A stretch of 64,000 nt of DNA from positions 84,570 through 148,569 of the IMG/VR virus record IMGVR_UViG_3300036939_000023. One strand, 5' to 3'. The notes under the pieces were generated by a model. That model was not told where the DNA came from and did not search any database. It worked only from the letters and a program-made list of their open reading frames with translations. Shown one piece after another: positions 16,437 through 24,257 of the stretch; position 1 is the stretch's first letter; every line of letters starts with the position of its first letter. The position numbers and the translations under genes were made by a program. Origin of the DNA: a virus.

Positions 16437-17137
16437 TAGTAAATACCTTCAGTTACATCAAAACTAAGCTCTGATAAATCAATGTTAGTTTTTACATGAA
16501 TACTAGTAAGGATTCTAGCTACTTCTTTCATATCGCAAGCATCTTTAGCTTTCTTATATCTTTTTCTTAATAACTTGTTTTCTTCATGTACTTTGTCAAT
16601 AAACTCCAGTAAATCTTCTTCACTATTAGTATTCCAAACAATACTAAGATACTGACTACCTTTACCTACAGTCTCATTAGCCACATGTTTGAACATATGA
16701 CATCTTCTCTTAAGCTTCATTAGCTTATCTTGAATGTACTTAGTAGTTTTTACATTTGGATTATCTATGTAATGTATTGCATCTATTACTATTAAATTGT
16801 TGTTATAAATAAATACAAAATCACCTAATAAATGATCTTGTAACTCTTGGTAGTTAACATTATTAATGTCTAGTACTAATCTACGTACTTGTTTGTTATT
16901 TACTGATACTAATACTTCTGTACCATAAGAAGCTATTAGTGTATCTAGTACATTTTTGTGATTAGTTACTAACTTAACATTATTTTTGTTATGAATATCT
17001 TTTTTGTTATTTAGGTAAATCTGATATAGTTTTTTACTACCTAAATTAACTATTTGTAACTCATTGTTTTTATGAGCATAATTAATGTAATCTTGTAACT
17101 GATTCTCTCCAACGTAACTGTTTGTTGAAATGTACAT
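16436..17137 (-). CDS. Unknown 233-residue protein
   Basis: The product starts MYISTNSYVGENQLQDYINY. It has a beta-rich first half and a basic coiled segment near residues 185-210 (EENKLLRKRYKKAKDACDMK). A GAGGTTAGA ribosome site lies just upstream. It is large for this block, so possibly enzymatic, but no family is recognised. Confidence 0.6.
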   Translation of the reverse strand: MYISTNSYVGENQLQDYINYAHKNNELQIVNLGSKKLYQIYLNNKKDIHNKNNVKLVTNHKNVLDTLIASYGTEVLVSVNNKQVRRLVLDINNVNYQELQDHLLGDFVFIYNNNLIVIDAIHYIDNPNVKTTKYIQDKLMKLKRRCHMFKHVANETVGKGSQYLSIVWNTNSEEDLLEFIDKVHEENKLLRKRYKKAKDACDMKEVARILTSIHVKTNIDLSELSFDVTEGIY

Positions 17138-17167
17138 TGATCTAACCTCTTGTAATCAAAAGAAAAT

Positions 17168-17200
17168 AATAGTTACTACTTGCTTAAGGTAATAACTATT
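17168..17200 (-). terminator. Hairpin terminator
   Basis: Arms AATAGTTAcTAC and GTAaTAACTATT (11 pairs, one mismatch), followed leftward by ATTTTCTTTTG. Confidence 0.6.
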
Positions 17201-17235
17201 ACTAAATTATATGCAAAAAACTATTTCTAGCTAAT

Positions 17236-17268
17236 GTCTTATATCTGAAATAGTAAGTAATATAAGAC
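17236..17268 (-). terminator. Hairpin after the 17280-17564 gene
   Basis: Perfect 9-pair arms GTCTTATAT and ATATAAGAC; a TTTTTT run follows about 15 bases later. It is either a weak terminator or an RNA-stabilising hairpin. Confidence 0.45.
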
Positions 17269-17279
17269 AATTACTATAA

Positions 17280-17564
17280 TTAATCACACTCAAACAACAT
17301 ATCTAGTTTGATTTTGTTCAGAGTAGTTTTAACTGAGCTTATATCTTCTTTGCTTCTACTTTTAACATATTTATCAAATAATTCTCCATTAGTATCTATT
17401 GCATGATCAAACACATCTACTAAGTTATCTGCATATTCATCGTTATTTAAAAAACAAATCGCAAATTCTTTAATCTTTACTTCTTTACTATTAGAAGGAG
17501 TTAATGTAGCTAGGAAAAGTAAGTAATCAGTAAAATTGTTGAAATCAGTTTCATTCTCAAACAT
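17280..17564 (-). CDS. Unknown acidic 94-residue protein
   Basis: MFENETDFNNFTDYLLFLAT... is acidic and helical, with SRSKEDISSVKTTLNKIKLD near the end. AGGAG lies 9-10 bases before the ATG, directly after the U-run of the hairpin at 17584-17613, so hairpin read-through may control it. No family is recognised. Confidence 0.55.
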   Translation of the reverse strand: MFENETDFNNFTDYLLFLATLTPSNSKEVKIKEFAICFLNNDEYADNLVDVFDHAIDTNGELFDKYVKSRSKEDISSVKTTLNKIKLDMLFECD

Positions 17565-17583
17565 ATCTAATCTCCTAAAAAAC

Positions 17584-17613
17584 TACTGGTAGCTAACTTA
17601 ATAACTACCAGTA
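17584..17613 (-). terminator. Hairpin terminator in front of a gene
   Basis: Perfect 9-pair arms TACTGGTAG and CTACCAGTA followed leftward by GTTTTTTAGGAG. It separates 17707-17916 from 17280-17564 and runs straight into the downstream ribosome site, as in attenuators. Confidence 0.65.
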
Positions 17614-17649
17614 CAAAACAAATGGTGAAAAGTGCTACTTATTTGTTTA

Positions 17650-17664
17650 TTCCGCTACGCTACA
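17650..17664. repeat. GC-rich word TTCCGCTACGCTACA
   Basis: This GC-rich word is alien to the AT-rich surroundings. Near-identical words are common dispersed repeats in filamentous cyanobacterial genomes (from memory), so it may mark past contact with host DNA. Confidence 0.35.
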
Positions 17665-17706
17665 TTTACTACGTATCAGTGACGTTAAGTAACAACCGTC
17701 AAGTAG

Positions 17707-17916
17707 TTAATATTCAGTAGAACTATAATCTATCTCAGTAACTAAATCAGGATAAATATTGTAATTATTATCCTTAAGAAAATCTAGTGCTGATAGATAG
17801 TTGTTAGGTGTGATTGAAGCTATGAAATCAATAAGTTCATGTTCATCATTCTCTATTGATGCAAGAATAGTATCTGAAGCAAAGTCAACTACTAACTGGT
17901 ATGATTGCTGAGACAT
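17707..17916 (-). CDS. Unknown acidic 69-residue protein
   Basis: MSQQSYQLVVDFASDTILAS... is acidic, followed by a terminator hairpin. No family is recognised. Confidence 0.55.
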   Translation of the reverse strand: MSQQSYQLVVDFASDTILASIENDEHELIDFIASITPNNYLSALDFLKDNNYNIYPDLVTEIDYSSTEY

Positions 17917-17931
17917 AGTTATAAGCTCTTA

Positions 17932-18144
17932 TTAATCTATTACTTCAATCAACTTAATTTCTAGTCTATAAAATCCAGATTTAATACCCTGTCTAGTTAC
18001 ATAATCTGCTACATCTTCTAAACTTAGGTAGTTATTACAATAATCCGTTTCTTCTTCAACTAATCTAAATTTACTATCTCCATCCCAATCTGTTTCTAGC
18101 AATACTACTTCTTCTACAGTAATCAATTCTTTTCTAATCTTCAT
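17932..18144 (-). CDS. Unknown 70-residue protein
   Basis: Start at ATG 18144 (MKIRKELITVEEVVLLETDW), which has TAGGAG 8 bases upstream; the leader TAGGAGCTTAGAG-ATG nearly equals that at 13765. The product resembles the one encoded at 19578-19772 in ending with LEDVADYVTRQGIKSGFYRL against EQDLLRILRNLDQGVYKLEI. The two may be related small proteins of unknown function. Confidence 0.55.
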   Translation of the reverse strand: MKIRKELITVEEVVLLETDWDGDSKFRLVEEETDYCNNYLSLEDVADYVTRQGIKSGFYRLEIKLIEVID

Positions 18145-18185
18145 CTCTAAGCTCCTACAAGACTTCAAATGTATCAAAACAACAA

Positions 18186-18214
18186 AAGGTACCTGAAGCT
18201 GTTACAAGTACCTT
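18186..18214 (-). terminator. Hairpin terminator
   Basis: Arms AAGGTAC and GTACCTT plus an extra pair beyond a mismatch, followed leftward by TTTGTTGTTTTG. It ends the 18224-18448 transcript. Confidence 0.6.
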
Positions 18215-18223
18215 AAAGCTCAA

Positions 18224-18448
18224 TTAAACTTCTACTGTGTAACCTGGATTAGCTTTAAACACTTCTGTTAATTCTTCATAATCTGCTATCAAAATTGCAA
18301 GTAGTTCTAACATGTCTCCTTGATCTTGTGTTAACTGTTCTTCAGGTATCTCCATTAACTTATCTACTTCAGCTAATAACCTAATTTTCTCCTCAATAGA
18401 TTTGATAGGTTTAGGAACTATTTGAGTGAATAATTCAATGTAGTTCAT
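18224..18448 (-). CDS. Unknown acidic 74-residue protein
   Basis: MNYIELFTQIVPKPIKSIEE... is a leucine-rich helical protein followed by a terminator. No family is recognised. Confidence 0.55.
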   Translation of the reverse strand: MNYIELFTQIVPKPIKSIEEKIRLLAEVDKLMEIPEEQLTQDQGDMLELLAILIADYEELTEVFKANPGYTVEV

Positions 18449-18524
18449 ATTCTAATCCTCAAAATTGTACTAGAGCAAACTGTGTAGTCTAATAAGTATT
18501 TCTACCTACTAAACTACAAACAAC

Positions 18525-18611
18525 TTATGTATCTAGTAATTCAGCTAGTACATAACCTATTGCAAAACCAACACATCCATGTATCATTGTTAGTATAATT
18601 AGTTCAAACAT
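18525..18611 (-). CDS. Single-span membrane peptide, 28 residues
   Basis: MFELIILTMIHGCVGFAIGY followed by VLAELLDT. It is nearly all hydrophobic. A strong AAGGAG at 6 bases from the ATG supports translation. A similar peptide is encoded at 20542-20637. It could be a membrane-active or host-interacting peptide. Confidence 0.5.
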   Translation of the reverse strand: MFELIILTMIHGCVGFAIGYVLAELLDT

Positions 18612-18809
18612 TTAGTTCTCCTTATTTAATCCAAACCACTCAATCCAGTAATCTACATCTTTGCTGCCAAATTGTTTTAAGAAATCAATAATTTCAGCTT
18701 TAGTACAATTAGAATGTAGCTTCTCATAAGCTGCTATTACTCCTTCAACAAAACCTTCATCTTTAGCGTTAAGAACTGCAATTGCTTGATATTGCATTGG
18801 ACTTGACAT
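18612..18809 (-). CDS. Unknown 65-residue protein
   Basis: ATG 18809 (MSSPMQYQAIAVLNAKDEGF) follows the previous stop as TAA-TT-ATG. It is helical and contains KAEIIDFLKQFGSKDVDYWI. No family is recognised. Confidence 0.55.
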   Translation of the reverse strand: MSSPMQYQAIAVLNAKDEGFVEGVIAAYEKLHSNCTKAEIIDFLKQFGSKDVDYWIEWFGLNKEN

Positions 18810-18811
18810 AA

Positions 18812-19141
18812 TTATCCCCAATAACGTCCTTCAAAAATATAACCTTCAGTAACAGATATTATTTTATAAGACAATCTATTACGTGTTATATAATTTTGTA
18901 ATTCTTGTTTACTAAAAGCAAACGCTCTAGTATAATTATTACCTTCAGTATCTACTAATTTAGCTAAAATGCCATACTTAGGATACAATCCAACATCATT
19001 ACATTCATGGTATAGATTACCTAACTTAGCTTGTGATACAAATCCACCTAATTCAGTAAACATTGAATTAGTGTTTAATTGAATACTTACAGATGTACCT
19101 AATTGCTTAAGTTGCTTTTTCAATTCTTTCCAATCCGACAT
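18812..19141 (-). CDS. Unknown 109-residue protein
   Basis: MSDWKELKKQLKQLGTSVSI... has a short basic helix and then a beta-rich domain ending EGYIFEGRYWG. AAGGAG is well spaced before the ATG. No family is recognised. Confidence 0.6.
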   Translation of the reverse strand: MSDWKELKKQLKQLGTSVSIQLNTNSMFTELGGFVSQAKLGNLYHECNDVGLYPKYGILAKLVDTEGNNYTRAFAFSKQELQNYITRNRLSYKIISVTEGYIFEGRYWG

Positions 19142-19191
19142 TTAGTTCTCCTTTACTTAAATACTAACCAAAATACAATGAAATTAAAAAT

Positions 19192-19210
19192 CAATTAATA
19201 CAAATAATTG
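19192..19210 (-). terminator. Hairpin terminator
   Basis: Arms CAATTA and TAATTG with a 7-base loop, followed leftward by ATTTTTAATTT. It follows the 19217-19489 gene. Confidence 0.45.
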
Positions 19211-19216
19211 TAGTAA

Positions 19217-19489
19217 TCATTCTTTAATTCCACTATTATGCTTTTCAAAATAAACAAGAACTCTTTTACTATCATTATCCTGAATACAACATTCTCTACC
19301 ATCTAAGTGACCATTAAACATATTCCATCCACCTCTTCTAACAAATTTACTTGTTACTTTTAACGTAGCAGTAGGAAACGTTGAATAAACAGGTAAACTG
19401 TCTCCATCAACTGTATCTATTATTACTTTGAAAGTTCCTAAAGTAATTGGAACATCAGCAGATACTACACAGGAATATTTAGGTTTCAT
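19217..19489 (-). CDS. Unknown 90-residue protein
   Basis: MKPKYSCVVSADVPITLGTF... is a beta-rich protein with FVRRGGWNMFNGHLDGRECC in its second half. AAGGAG precedes it. No family is recognised. Confidence 0.55.
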   Translation of the reverse strand: MKPKYSCVVSADVPITLGTFKVIIDTVDGDSLPVYSTFPTATLKVTSKFVRRGGWNMFNGHLDGRECCIQDNDSKRVLVYFEKHNSGIKE

Positions 19490-19577
19490 TTTAATTACTC
19501 CTTAAAAGTTCAGTACCATAATCCAACAAATCTCATCTAATCAATACTCTTGTTTATAACTAATAGGTAGACATAAT

Positions 19578-19772
19578 TTACTGGTTCCTAATCTCTAATT
19601 TGTAAACACCTTGATCTAGATTTCTTAAAATCCTAAGTAAATCCTGTTCAGTAAGTTCATTAGACCATTCATCGAATACTCTATTAGTAGCAGTAATAGT
19701 AAGATCACAAACATCACATTGTACATCATCTATTACCTTAGATAATCTTATCTCTATCCAATCTTTTTTCAT
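19578..19772 (-). CDS. Unknown 64-residue protein
   Basis: MKKDWIEIRLSKVIDDVQCD... contains CDVCDLTITATN with a CxxC and ends GVYKLEIRNQ. It is possibly related to the 17932-18144 product. No family is recognised. Confidence 0.5.
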   Translation of the reverse strand: MKKDWIEIRLSKVIDDVQCDVCDLTITATNRVFDEWSNELTEQDLLRILRNLDQGVYKLEIRNQ

Positions 19773-19774
19773 TA

Positions 19775-19963
19775 TTAACTCCTATTACCTAGTAAAACTT
19801 CGGTGCCTAATAACCAATACTTTTCTTGTAAGTCAAATTCTTTTCCATATTCAACAGGTAAACTTAATGGAATATCTAACATTAAATTACCTATTGTTAC
19901 TGTCATGTACTTGAACTTCAACTTACTGCTTAATTTCTTGTATTTCTCATGAAATTTAATCAT
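19775..19963 (-). CDS. Unknown 62-residue protein
   Basis: MIKFHEKYKKLSSKLKFKYM... is basic in its amino half. Its start overlaps the previous stop by one base. No family is recognised. Confidence 0.5.
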   Translation of the reverse strand: MIKFHEKYKKLSSKLKFKYMTVTIGNLMLDIPLSLPVEYGKEFDLQEKYWLLGTEVLLGNRS

Positions 19964-20172
19964 TAGTCAGTTACTAGATAAAGATCAATCCAACCTATTG
20001 CATCTAATGGTTTATCTATTTCTTTTAGTTTTACTGATACTCCACTAGCACAAAAATCTCCAATAATAACTTGTTCTACAGTTACCCAATAAGGTTTATT
20101 ATTTTTATTAGGATAGGTAGTATGTACTTTCTGGCCTGGTTTAAGTAGTTTAATTCTGTCTAACTTATTCAT
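19963..20172 (-). CDS. Small probable beta-barrel protein
   Basis: MNKLDRIKLLKPGQKVHTTY... has a KPGQKV turn then beta-type segments, like SH3 or KOW-type barrels. It overlaps the upstream gene by 8 bases. The function is unknown. Confidence 0.5.
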   Translation of the reverse strand: MNKLDRIKLLKPGQKVHTTYPNKNNKPYWVTVEQVIIGDFCASGVSVKLKEIDKPLDAIGWIDLYLVTD

Positions 20173-20335
20173 CTAATTTAACTCCATTAGCTTCAAGTAA
20201 ATCAACTATTTTAAATGCAATACTAGTACACCAAGCTCTAGTAGCATATCTAGTACACCATTGAAAGTTAGTCTGAATAATATCTCTAATTTCTAGAACT
20301 AACTTATCTTTCTTAGTAGTTGCTTTAGTTTCCAT
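20165..20335 (-). CDS. Unknown 56-residue protein
   Basis: ATG 20335 (METKATTKKDKLVLEIRDII) is chosen because it forms a TAATG overlap with the previous gene. It is helical with WCTRYATRAWCTS in the middle. No family is recognised. Confidence 0.55.
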   Translation of the reverse strand: METKATTKKDKLVLEIRDIIQTNFQWCTRYATRAWCTSIAFKIVDLLEANGVKLDE

Positions 20336-20538
20336 TATTGTTCTAACCAATATACATCTGAGTTGATTTGTTTACCAGTAATTAAATCAAATTTAAATGT
20401 TCTAGATACATCTAGAAACAACTTAAGTTCAATTATATTCGTTACTTTGTCTACTACGGCTTTATGAGTTAACTTAGTATTTTTACTACTAAGTGTACAA
20501 ACTGTAACCGTATCTCCTACTTTTAAATTAGTAAACAT
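20335..20538 (-). CDS. Small probable beta-barrel protein
   Basis: MFTNLKVGDTVTVCTLSSKN..., with the 'KVGDTV' opening shared by several small genes here. The function is unknown. Confidence 0.5.
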   Translation of the reverse strand: MFTNLKVGDTVTVCTLSSKNTKLTHKAVVDKVTNIIELKLFLDVSRTFKFDLITGKQINSDVYWLEQ

Positions 20539-20541
20539 TGC

Positions 20542-20637
20542 CTAATTCCAATACTTAGCTACTAGTAATCCAATTACACAACCTAATGCAACAGCTATGC
20601 TTTCAACTACTCCAGGTTTACTAAGTGTTTCTAACAT
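20542..20637 (-). CDS. Single-span membrane peptide, 31 residues
   Basis: MLETLSKPGVVESIAVALGC followed by VIGLLVAKYWN. One membrane segment. Its ATG directly follows the TAA of the preceding gene, whose last codons supply a GAGG ribosome site. Compare the peptide at 18525-18611. Confidence 0.5.
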   Translation of the reverse strand: MLETLSKPGVVESIAVALGCVIGLLVAKYWN

Positions 20638-20817
20638 TTATACCTCAACTAATTTATCTTTTCTAACACTACGGTAAATATTGTTAGCATCTTTAGTAAT
20701 GCAAATGCTGTCTTTTTCAGCTTCAATAGTTACTAAATACTCACCTTCTGTAGTAACTAATTTGTACTGTTTCATCACAAATAAAATAAAGTGCTTAATT
20801 CTTCTAACTTTGAACAT
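20638..20817 (-). CDS. Unknown small protein (59 residues)
   Basis: Start taken at ATG 20817, which makes a TAATG overlap with the previous stop; an inner ATG at 20775 (MKQYKLVTTEGEYLVTIEAE) would give 45 residues and looks like a natural beginning. No ribosome site decides between them. No family is recognised. Confidence 0.45.
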   Translation of the reverse strand: MFKVRRIKHFILFVMKQYKLVTTEGEYLVTIEAEKDSICITKDANNIYRSVRKDKLVEV

Positions 20818-21116
20818 TATTCTAAGTCCGCTAACTGTTTTTGTAGTTCTGATATTTGAGCTTTAATTTTATTCTTAGTACCAATTACACCATTACCCCC
20901 ATGATGATGTTTTTTTAATCTCTTTTTTAAATGTAGTAACTTATCTAGTAAATTACAGTATTCTTGATAAGTAAGTGTAAAGCTATATTCAGCTAATATA
21001 GTTACTTTACTAGTATTAGGATCTACTGTAATTTTTAAGTTTTTATGTTCAAATACGGTTTCTGTTTGAAATCTGTTAGGTAAATTATAATGTTGTTTGA
21101 ATGGTTCTAAGTTCAT
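20817..21116 (-). CDS. Basic helical protein, unknown
   Basis: ATG 21116 (MNLEPFKQHYNLPNRFQTET) is chosen because it makes an ATGA overlap with the upstream gene; a TTG at 21128 is the alternative. A lysine/histidine-rich stretch (LHLKKRLKKHHHGGNG) precedes a carboxy-terminal coil. It might bind nucleic acid; no family is recognised. Confidence 0.55.
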   Translation of the reverse strand: MNLEPFKQHYNLPNRFQTETVFEHKNLKITVDPNTSKVTILAEYSFTLTYQEYCNLLDKLLHLKKRLKKHHHGGNGVIGTKNKIKAQISELQKQLADLE

Positions 21117-21241
21117 ACCCTTACCCAATTTAAAGTAAATACTTGTTCTTGATTTAATTGTGATAGTTCTTGTAACAGTTCATCTAAACTATAAAGAACT
21201 TTGTCACTTAAGCTACCATTGATGATTAGTTTGTATTTCAT
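21113..21241 (-). CDS. Unknown 42-residue protein behind a hairpin
   Basis: MKYKLIINGSLSDKVLYSLD followed by ELLQELSQLNQ. The ATG comes about ten bases after the hairpin at 21252-21280 and lacks an exposed ribosome site; an AGGTGG lies inside the hairpin. Translation may depend on opening of that hairpin. Confidence 0.5.
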   Translation of the reverse strand: MKYKLIINGSLSDKVLYSLDELLQELSQLNQEQVFTLNWVRV

Positions 21242-21251
21242 GATAAAAGAA

Positions 21252-21280
21252 AGGTACCACCTGATTTACAAATGGTACCT
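21252..21280 (-). terminator. Hairpin terminator or attenuator
   Basis: Perfect 8-pair arms AGGTACCA and TGGTACCT, 13-base loop, followed leftward by TTCTTTTATC and then the ATG of the next gene. Confidence 0.6.
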
Positions 21281-21290
21281 AATGAGTTTG

Positions 21291-21683
21291 TTAGTTAAAA
21301 TCTTTGCTGTACTCTTTCTTGAAATCAAAGTAGTTGACTACTGTAGAATGATTATCTTTCGGTAGTAACTTCTTTAATAGCTTATGACGCATTTGTTGCG
21401 ATGATGTAAGAAGTAGTAAATCCCCTACTGACAATTCAGTTACAGCTCTGTATTGATAAGCAGTAGGATTAGCTGACAACTCAATAGGAAATAAAGAAAT
21501 CCTCCATGTATCATCATTGCTTCTAATTAAATATAAAAACAGTTTGTCGTTTTTACATTTCTGCCAATATGTTTCATTAGTAGATAATTTAGCTAAAGCT
21601 TCCTTAAGTAAAAAATCTACTAAAAGTAAATGTTCTTTACTTTGATTATTTAAATCATCCAAATTGATTGATATATCGTACAT
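21291..21683 (-). CDS. Unknown 130-residue protein
   Basis: MYDISINLDDLNNQSKEHLL... contains RISLFPIELSANPTAYQYRA and a basic carboxy end. A terminator follows. No family is recognised. Confidence 0.6.
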   Translation of the reverse strand: MYDISINLDDLNNQSKEHLLLVDFLLKEALAKLSTNETYWQKCKNDKLFLYLIRSNDDTWRISLFPIELSANPTAYQYRAVTELSVGDLLLLTSSQQMRHKLLKKLLPKDNHSTVVNYFDFKKEYSKDFN

Positions 21684-21718
21684 GATAAGCTCCTTACAAA
21701 CTGCTGATTAGGTTTGAG

Positions 21719-21871
21719 TTAATTGAGTGTGTTCTTTTGGTAAATGCCCAATTGAACTTCATACCAATGCTTAGTTACAGGATCAGCTTTGGTATATCTA
21801 TCACTAGCCAAGAATTGCTTAAGACGTTCTGGACTAGCTTTAATTATGTCTACTGGAATATGCACATCCAT
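21719..21871 (-). CDS. Unknown 50-residue protein
   Basis: MDVHIPVDIIKASPERLKQF followed by LASDRYTKADPVTKHWYEVQ. A strong AAGGAG 7 bases before the ATG supports it. It may be a small DNA- or protein-binding helix pair; no family is recognised. Confidence 0.6.
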   Translation of the reverse strand: MDVHIPVDIIKASPERLKQFLASDRYTKADPVTKHWYEVQLGIYQKNTLN

Positions 21872-21949
21872 TGTTGTTCTCCTTAATTATTTGTACTGTA
21901 TTTAACCCTATTTTAATTAGGTAACTCAACAGTACAGTAGTTAAAGAAA

Positions 21950-22153
21950 CTATCTTCTATATTCTCCTTCACTAGCTATACGTATTTCTATGCACATTGG
22001 ACATTCACTTAGTCCAGTTAGTTCGTTAACTATTAAATCTTCTAATCTACTTATTGGACTACAACAGTAGGGACAATCTAAATTAGTAAATAACTTACTT
22101 GTTCTTGTTTCAGCTTCAGTTGGTGAATAGCTTTGATTGGTTTGAATTTCCAT
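21950..22153 (-). CDS. Zinc-ribbon-like small protein
   Basis: ATG 22153 (MEIQTNQSYSPTEAETRTSK) is chosen over a TTG three codons earlier; AGGAG lies 11 bases upstream. The product has CPYC and CPMC pairs 24 residues apart, forming a likely zinc ribbon. It could be a transcription or nucleic-acid accessory protein. Confidence 0.6.
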   Translation of the reverse strand: MEIQTNQSYSPTEAETRTSKLFTNLDCPYCCSPISRLEDLIVNELTGLSECPMCIEIRIASEGEYRR

Positions 22154-22189
22154 GATGATCAAATCTCCTGAGTATAAAGAACTTGCTTA

Positions 22190-22489
22190 TTAGATAGTTT
22201 CTACACTATCTTCAATAGCTTCAATAACTAAGTAATCATTAATTAGATCCTTAGTACTTAAATATAATTGTTGTTGAGTTAATTTATCTTTAGTAACCCA
22301 ACACTTACTAATAACTACTTCTACTAATTGCTCTATATCTAGTTCTTTGTTTCTACTAATAAAGTTCTGTATTTTATCTAAATTTTCATCTAACTTATTC
22401 TCCTCTCTTACTAATTGTTTTAGTAATTTAGCTTCTAGATCTTTATACTTGCTAATATCTTTTCTGTAGTCTGTTGCATACTTGATCAT
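22190..22489 (-). CDS. Helical unknown protein
   Basis: MIKYATDYRKDISKYKDLEA... is a predominantly helical, charged 99-residue protein (LLKQLVREENKLDENLDKIQ). No family is recognised. Confidence 0.55.
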   Translation of the reverse strand: MIKYATDYRKDISKYKDLEAKLLKQLVREENKLDENLDKIQNFISRNKELDIEQLVEVVISKCWVTKDKLTQQQLYLSTKDLINDYLVIEAIEDSVETI

Positions 22490-22551
22490 AACAATTACCC
22501 ATAATATTTACTTCCATACTAAGGTTCTAAGCTCACACAGTCAACAAAAAA

Positions 22552-22581
22552 CTACTGAACAACACTTAGGTCATTCAGTAG
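22552..22581 (-). terminator. Strong hairpin terminator
   Basis: Perfect 8-pair arms CTACTGAA and TTCAGTAG, 14-base loop, followed leftward by TTTTTTGTTG. It ends the 22604-22909 transcript. Confidence 0.75.
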
Positions 22582-22603
22582 CTATTGTCTCTTTAAATCG
22601 ATT

Positions 22604-22909
22604 CTAGGTACCAGTAGCTTCTGTATCGTATTCTGGATTTATATTTAATGAAATTGTTTCTTCTTTAATTAACTTTTCTCCATCTTTTATTGATACTTTA
22701 ATCGTATGCTTATCATAAGTAGCCACTACTTCATAAGTCTTACTAGTTAACTCAAATGGGTTATCTTCAGTAGCTACATTAACAGTTAATGAATAACTAA
22801 CTACTAATGAAGTTTGTTGTAACTTAGCTTCCTTAGGTAATTGCTTCTTAACTAAATACTCTACTTGCTCTAATAATGTTAGGTTACTGAAATTCTTATT
22901 ACGTGGCAT
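22604..22909 (-). CDS. Unknown 101-residue protein
   Basis: MPRNKNFSNLTLLEQVEYLV... has an amino-terminal helix then a beta-rich domain (YSLTVNVATEDNPFELTSKT). GGAG precedes it and a strong terminator follows. No family is recognised. Confidence 0.6.
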   Translation of the reverse strand: MPRNKNFSNLTLLEQVEYLVKKQLPKEAKLQQTSLVVSYSLTVNVATEDNPFELTSKTYEVVATYDKHTIKVSIKDGEKLIKEETISLNINPEYDTEATGT

Positions 22910-22924
22910 ATTAAATCTCCTTAA

Positions 22925-23152
22925 TTAAACAGTTGTTAGGTACTTTTCAATTTGATTCTTACATTCTTCTACTTTCTGCCAATGACCTAAGTCTAGGACT
23001 ATTGAACTTGCATTCTTATCAGATACAGAATCTATTAAGACTTCTCTAATGTAGTCACATTTAGTTCTCAATGATTGTTTTTGATTTAATGTAAGCTTAG
23101 GAGTAACAAAAATAACTCCATACTCAGTAGTTTTTAAAATGTAGTTACGCAT
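22925..23152 (-). CDS. Unknown 75-residue protein
   Basis: MRNYILKTTEYGVIFVTPKL... is a mixed protein with an acidic carboxy half. No family is recognised. An IR of CATACTG/CAGTATG lies downstream of the next gene (about 23173-23205). Confidence 0.55.
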   Translation of the reverse strand: MRNYILKTTEYGVIFVTPKLTLNQKQSLRTKCDYIREVLIDSVSDKNASSIVLDLGHWQKVEECKNQIEKYLTTV

Positions 23153-23279
23153 TTAAATCTCCTAATTTAACTACAACATACTGCTGCTTACTAACACAAT
23201 AAACAACAGTATGCACGATCTTAGTTTTTACACTAATATTTTTAGCAACTACTAATGCATCTTTGAAAGTTGAGTACAA

Positions 23280-24155
23280 TTACATTAATCCTTGTAACTG
23301 CTTAAGAGCTAAGTTTTTACTACGAGCTTCTACTTCAACATAAGGTACTTCATTTAAGAAATCAGGGAATAAATTAATGTAATCACTGTGTCTTCTGTCA
23401 TGCAACCCCGTAGTTCCATTACTAATATGTGTTGTAACTAAACTACTATCTTCCCAAGTATTTACAGCTTTCTCATAAGCAACTTCCATATAACCATTGC
23501 TATAATTGCTTAATTTGTTCATGCATAAGTGATGGTGAAAATCAAATAATACAGGAACTCCAGTAGCTTCATATACTTGAATCAAATGTTCTACTGAGTA
23601 ACTATTTTCATCATTCTCAAATGTAAGTCTGTTCTTAATGTTAGTTGGTAAGTTGTTAACTACTTTAATAAGTTGTTGTATTCTATTACCTTTGCCGCCA
23701 TGAATGTTTATCAAGTTATATCGTGTTTGAGATAACTTCATGTAATCAAAAGTTAATGCATGATAATGTAAATTCTGAATACTATTATTAACAGTTTCTA
23801 CAGTGTCACTACTAAGTACATTAAATTGGTCGGGATGAACTGTAATTCTTACTTTATATTTCTTAGCTAACTTACCTACAGTTTCTAACTCATCTTTAAA
23901 TTCATGAAATAAACTAACACCTATTTCATCTACTCCTAACATTGGAAACAAATTACTAGTTACTCGATACATTCCAATACTACTATTTTTGCAGTATTGT
24001 ATTGCAGCTTTAAATGTTTCTATGTTGTTACTGTAAATCCTCTCTAATGACTTTTCTTTATCATTGTAACTAAGACTGTCGTAACGTTTTTTAGTGATTG
24101 TGTTGTACTTGATAGTGCCTTCTGCATCTAAACAACAAAGACCTAAAGTTACCAT
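23280..24155 (-). CDS. uvsE: UV-damage endonuclease, UvsE/UVDE family
   Basis: The 291-residue product has the TIM-barrel UVDE signature. Visible parts are LGLCCLDAEGTIKYNTITKK at the amino end, then MYRVTSNLFPMLG, KYKVRITVHPDQFNVLSS, NIHGGKGNR, RLTFENDE, PVLFDFHHHLC and the final YVEVEARSKNLALKQL. Histidines and acidic residues in these blocks coordinate metals. The enzyme nicks DNA 5' of UV photoproducts and starts repair independently of the host. The length is near the usual 290-310. A phage of sunlit water would benefit. A tRNA gene starts about 90 bases further upstream. Confidence 0.93.
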   Translation of the reverse strand: MVTLGLCCLDAEGTIKYNTITKKRYDSLSYNDKEKSLERIYSNNIETFKAAIQYCKNSSIGMYRVTSNLFPMLGVDEIGVSLFHEFKDELETVGKLAKKYKVRITVHPDQFNVLSSDTVETVNNSIQNLHYHALTFDYMKLSQTRYNLINIHGGKGNRIQQLIKVVNNLPTNIKNRLTFENDENSYSVEHLIQVYEATGVPVLFDFHHHLCMNKLSNYSNGYMEVAYEKAVNTWEDSSLVTTHISNGTTGLHDRRHSDYINLFPDFLNEVPYVEVEARSKNLALKQLQGLM

Positions 24156-24175
24156 AACTACTCCTAATTTAGAAA

Positions 24176-24248
24176 TAGCTCGTATTGGAATTGAACCAAT
24201 ATCTTCTTAGTTATGAGCTAAGTGCATTAACCATTATGCTAACGAGCT
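24176..24248 (-). tRNA. tRNA with CAU anticodon (Met or AUA-reading Ile)
   Basis: Read leftward from 24248 it folds as a full cloverleaf: acceptor AGCTCGT/ACGAGCT (7 pairs), D arm GCAT...ATGC, anticodon arm CTTAG-CTCATAA-CTAAG with anticodon CAT, and T arm ATTGG-TTCAATT-CCAAT. The discriminator is A and no CCA is encoded. A1-T72 pairing and the lack of GGG/CCC in the anticodon stem argue against an initiator tRNA. It may be elongator Met or the lysidine-modified Ile that reads AUA, a codon used often in these AT-rich genes. Confidence 0.92.
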
Positions 24249-24257
24249 GTTGAACTA

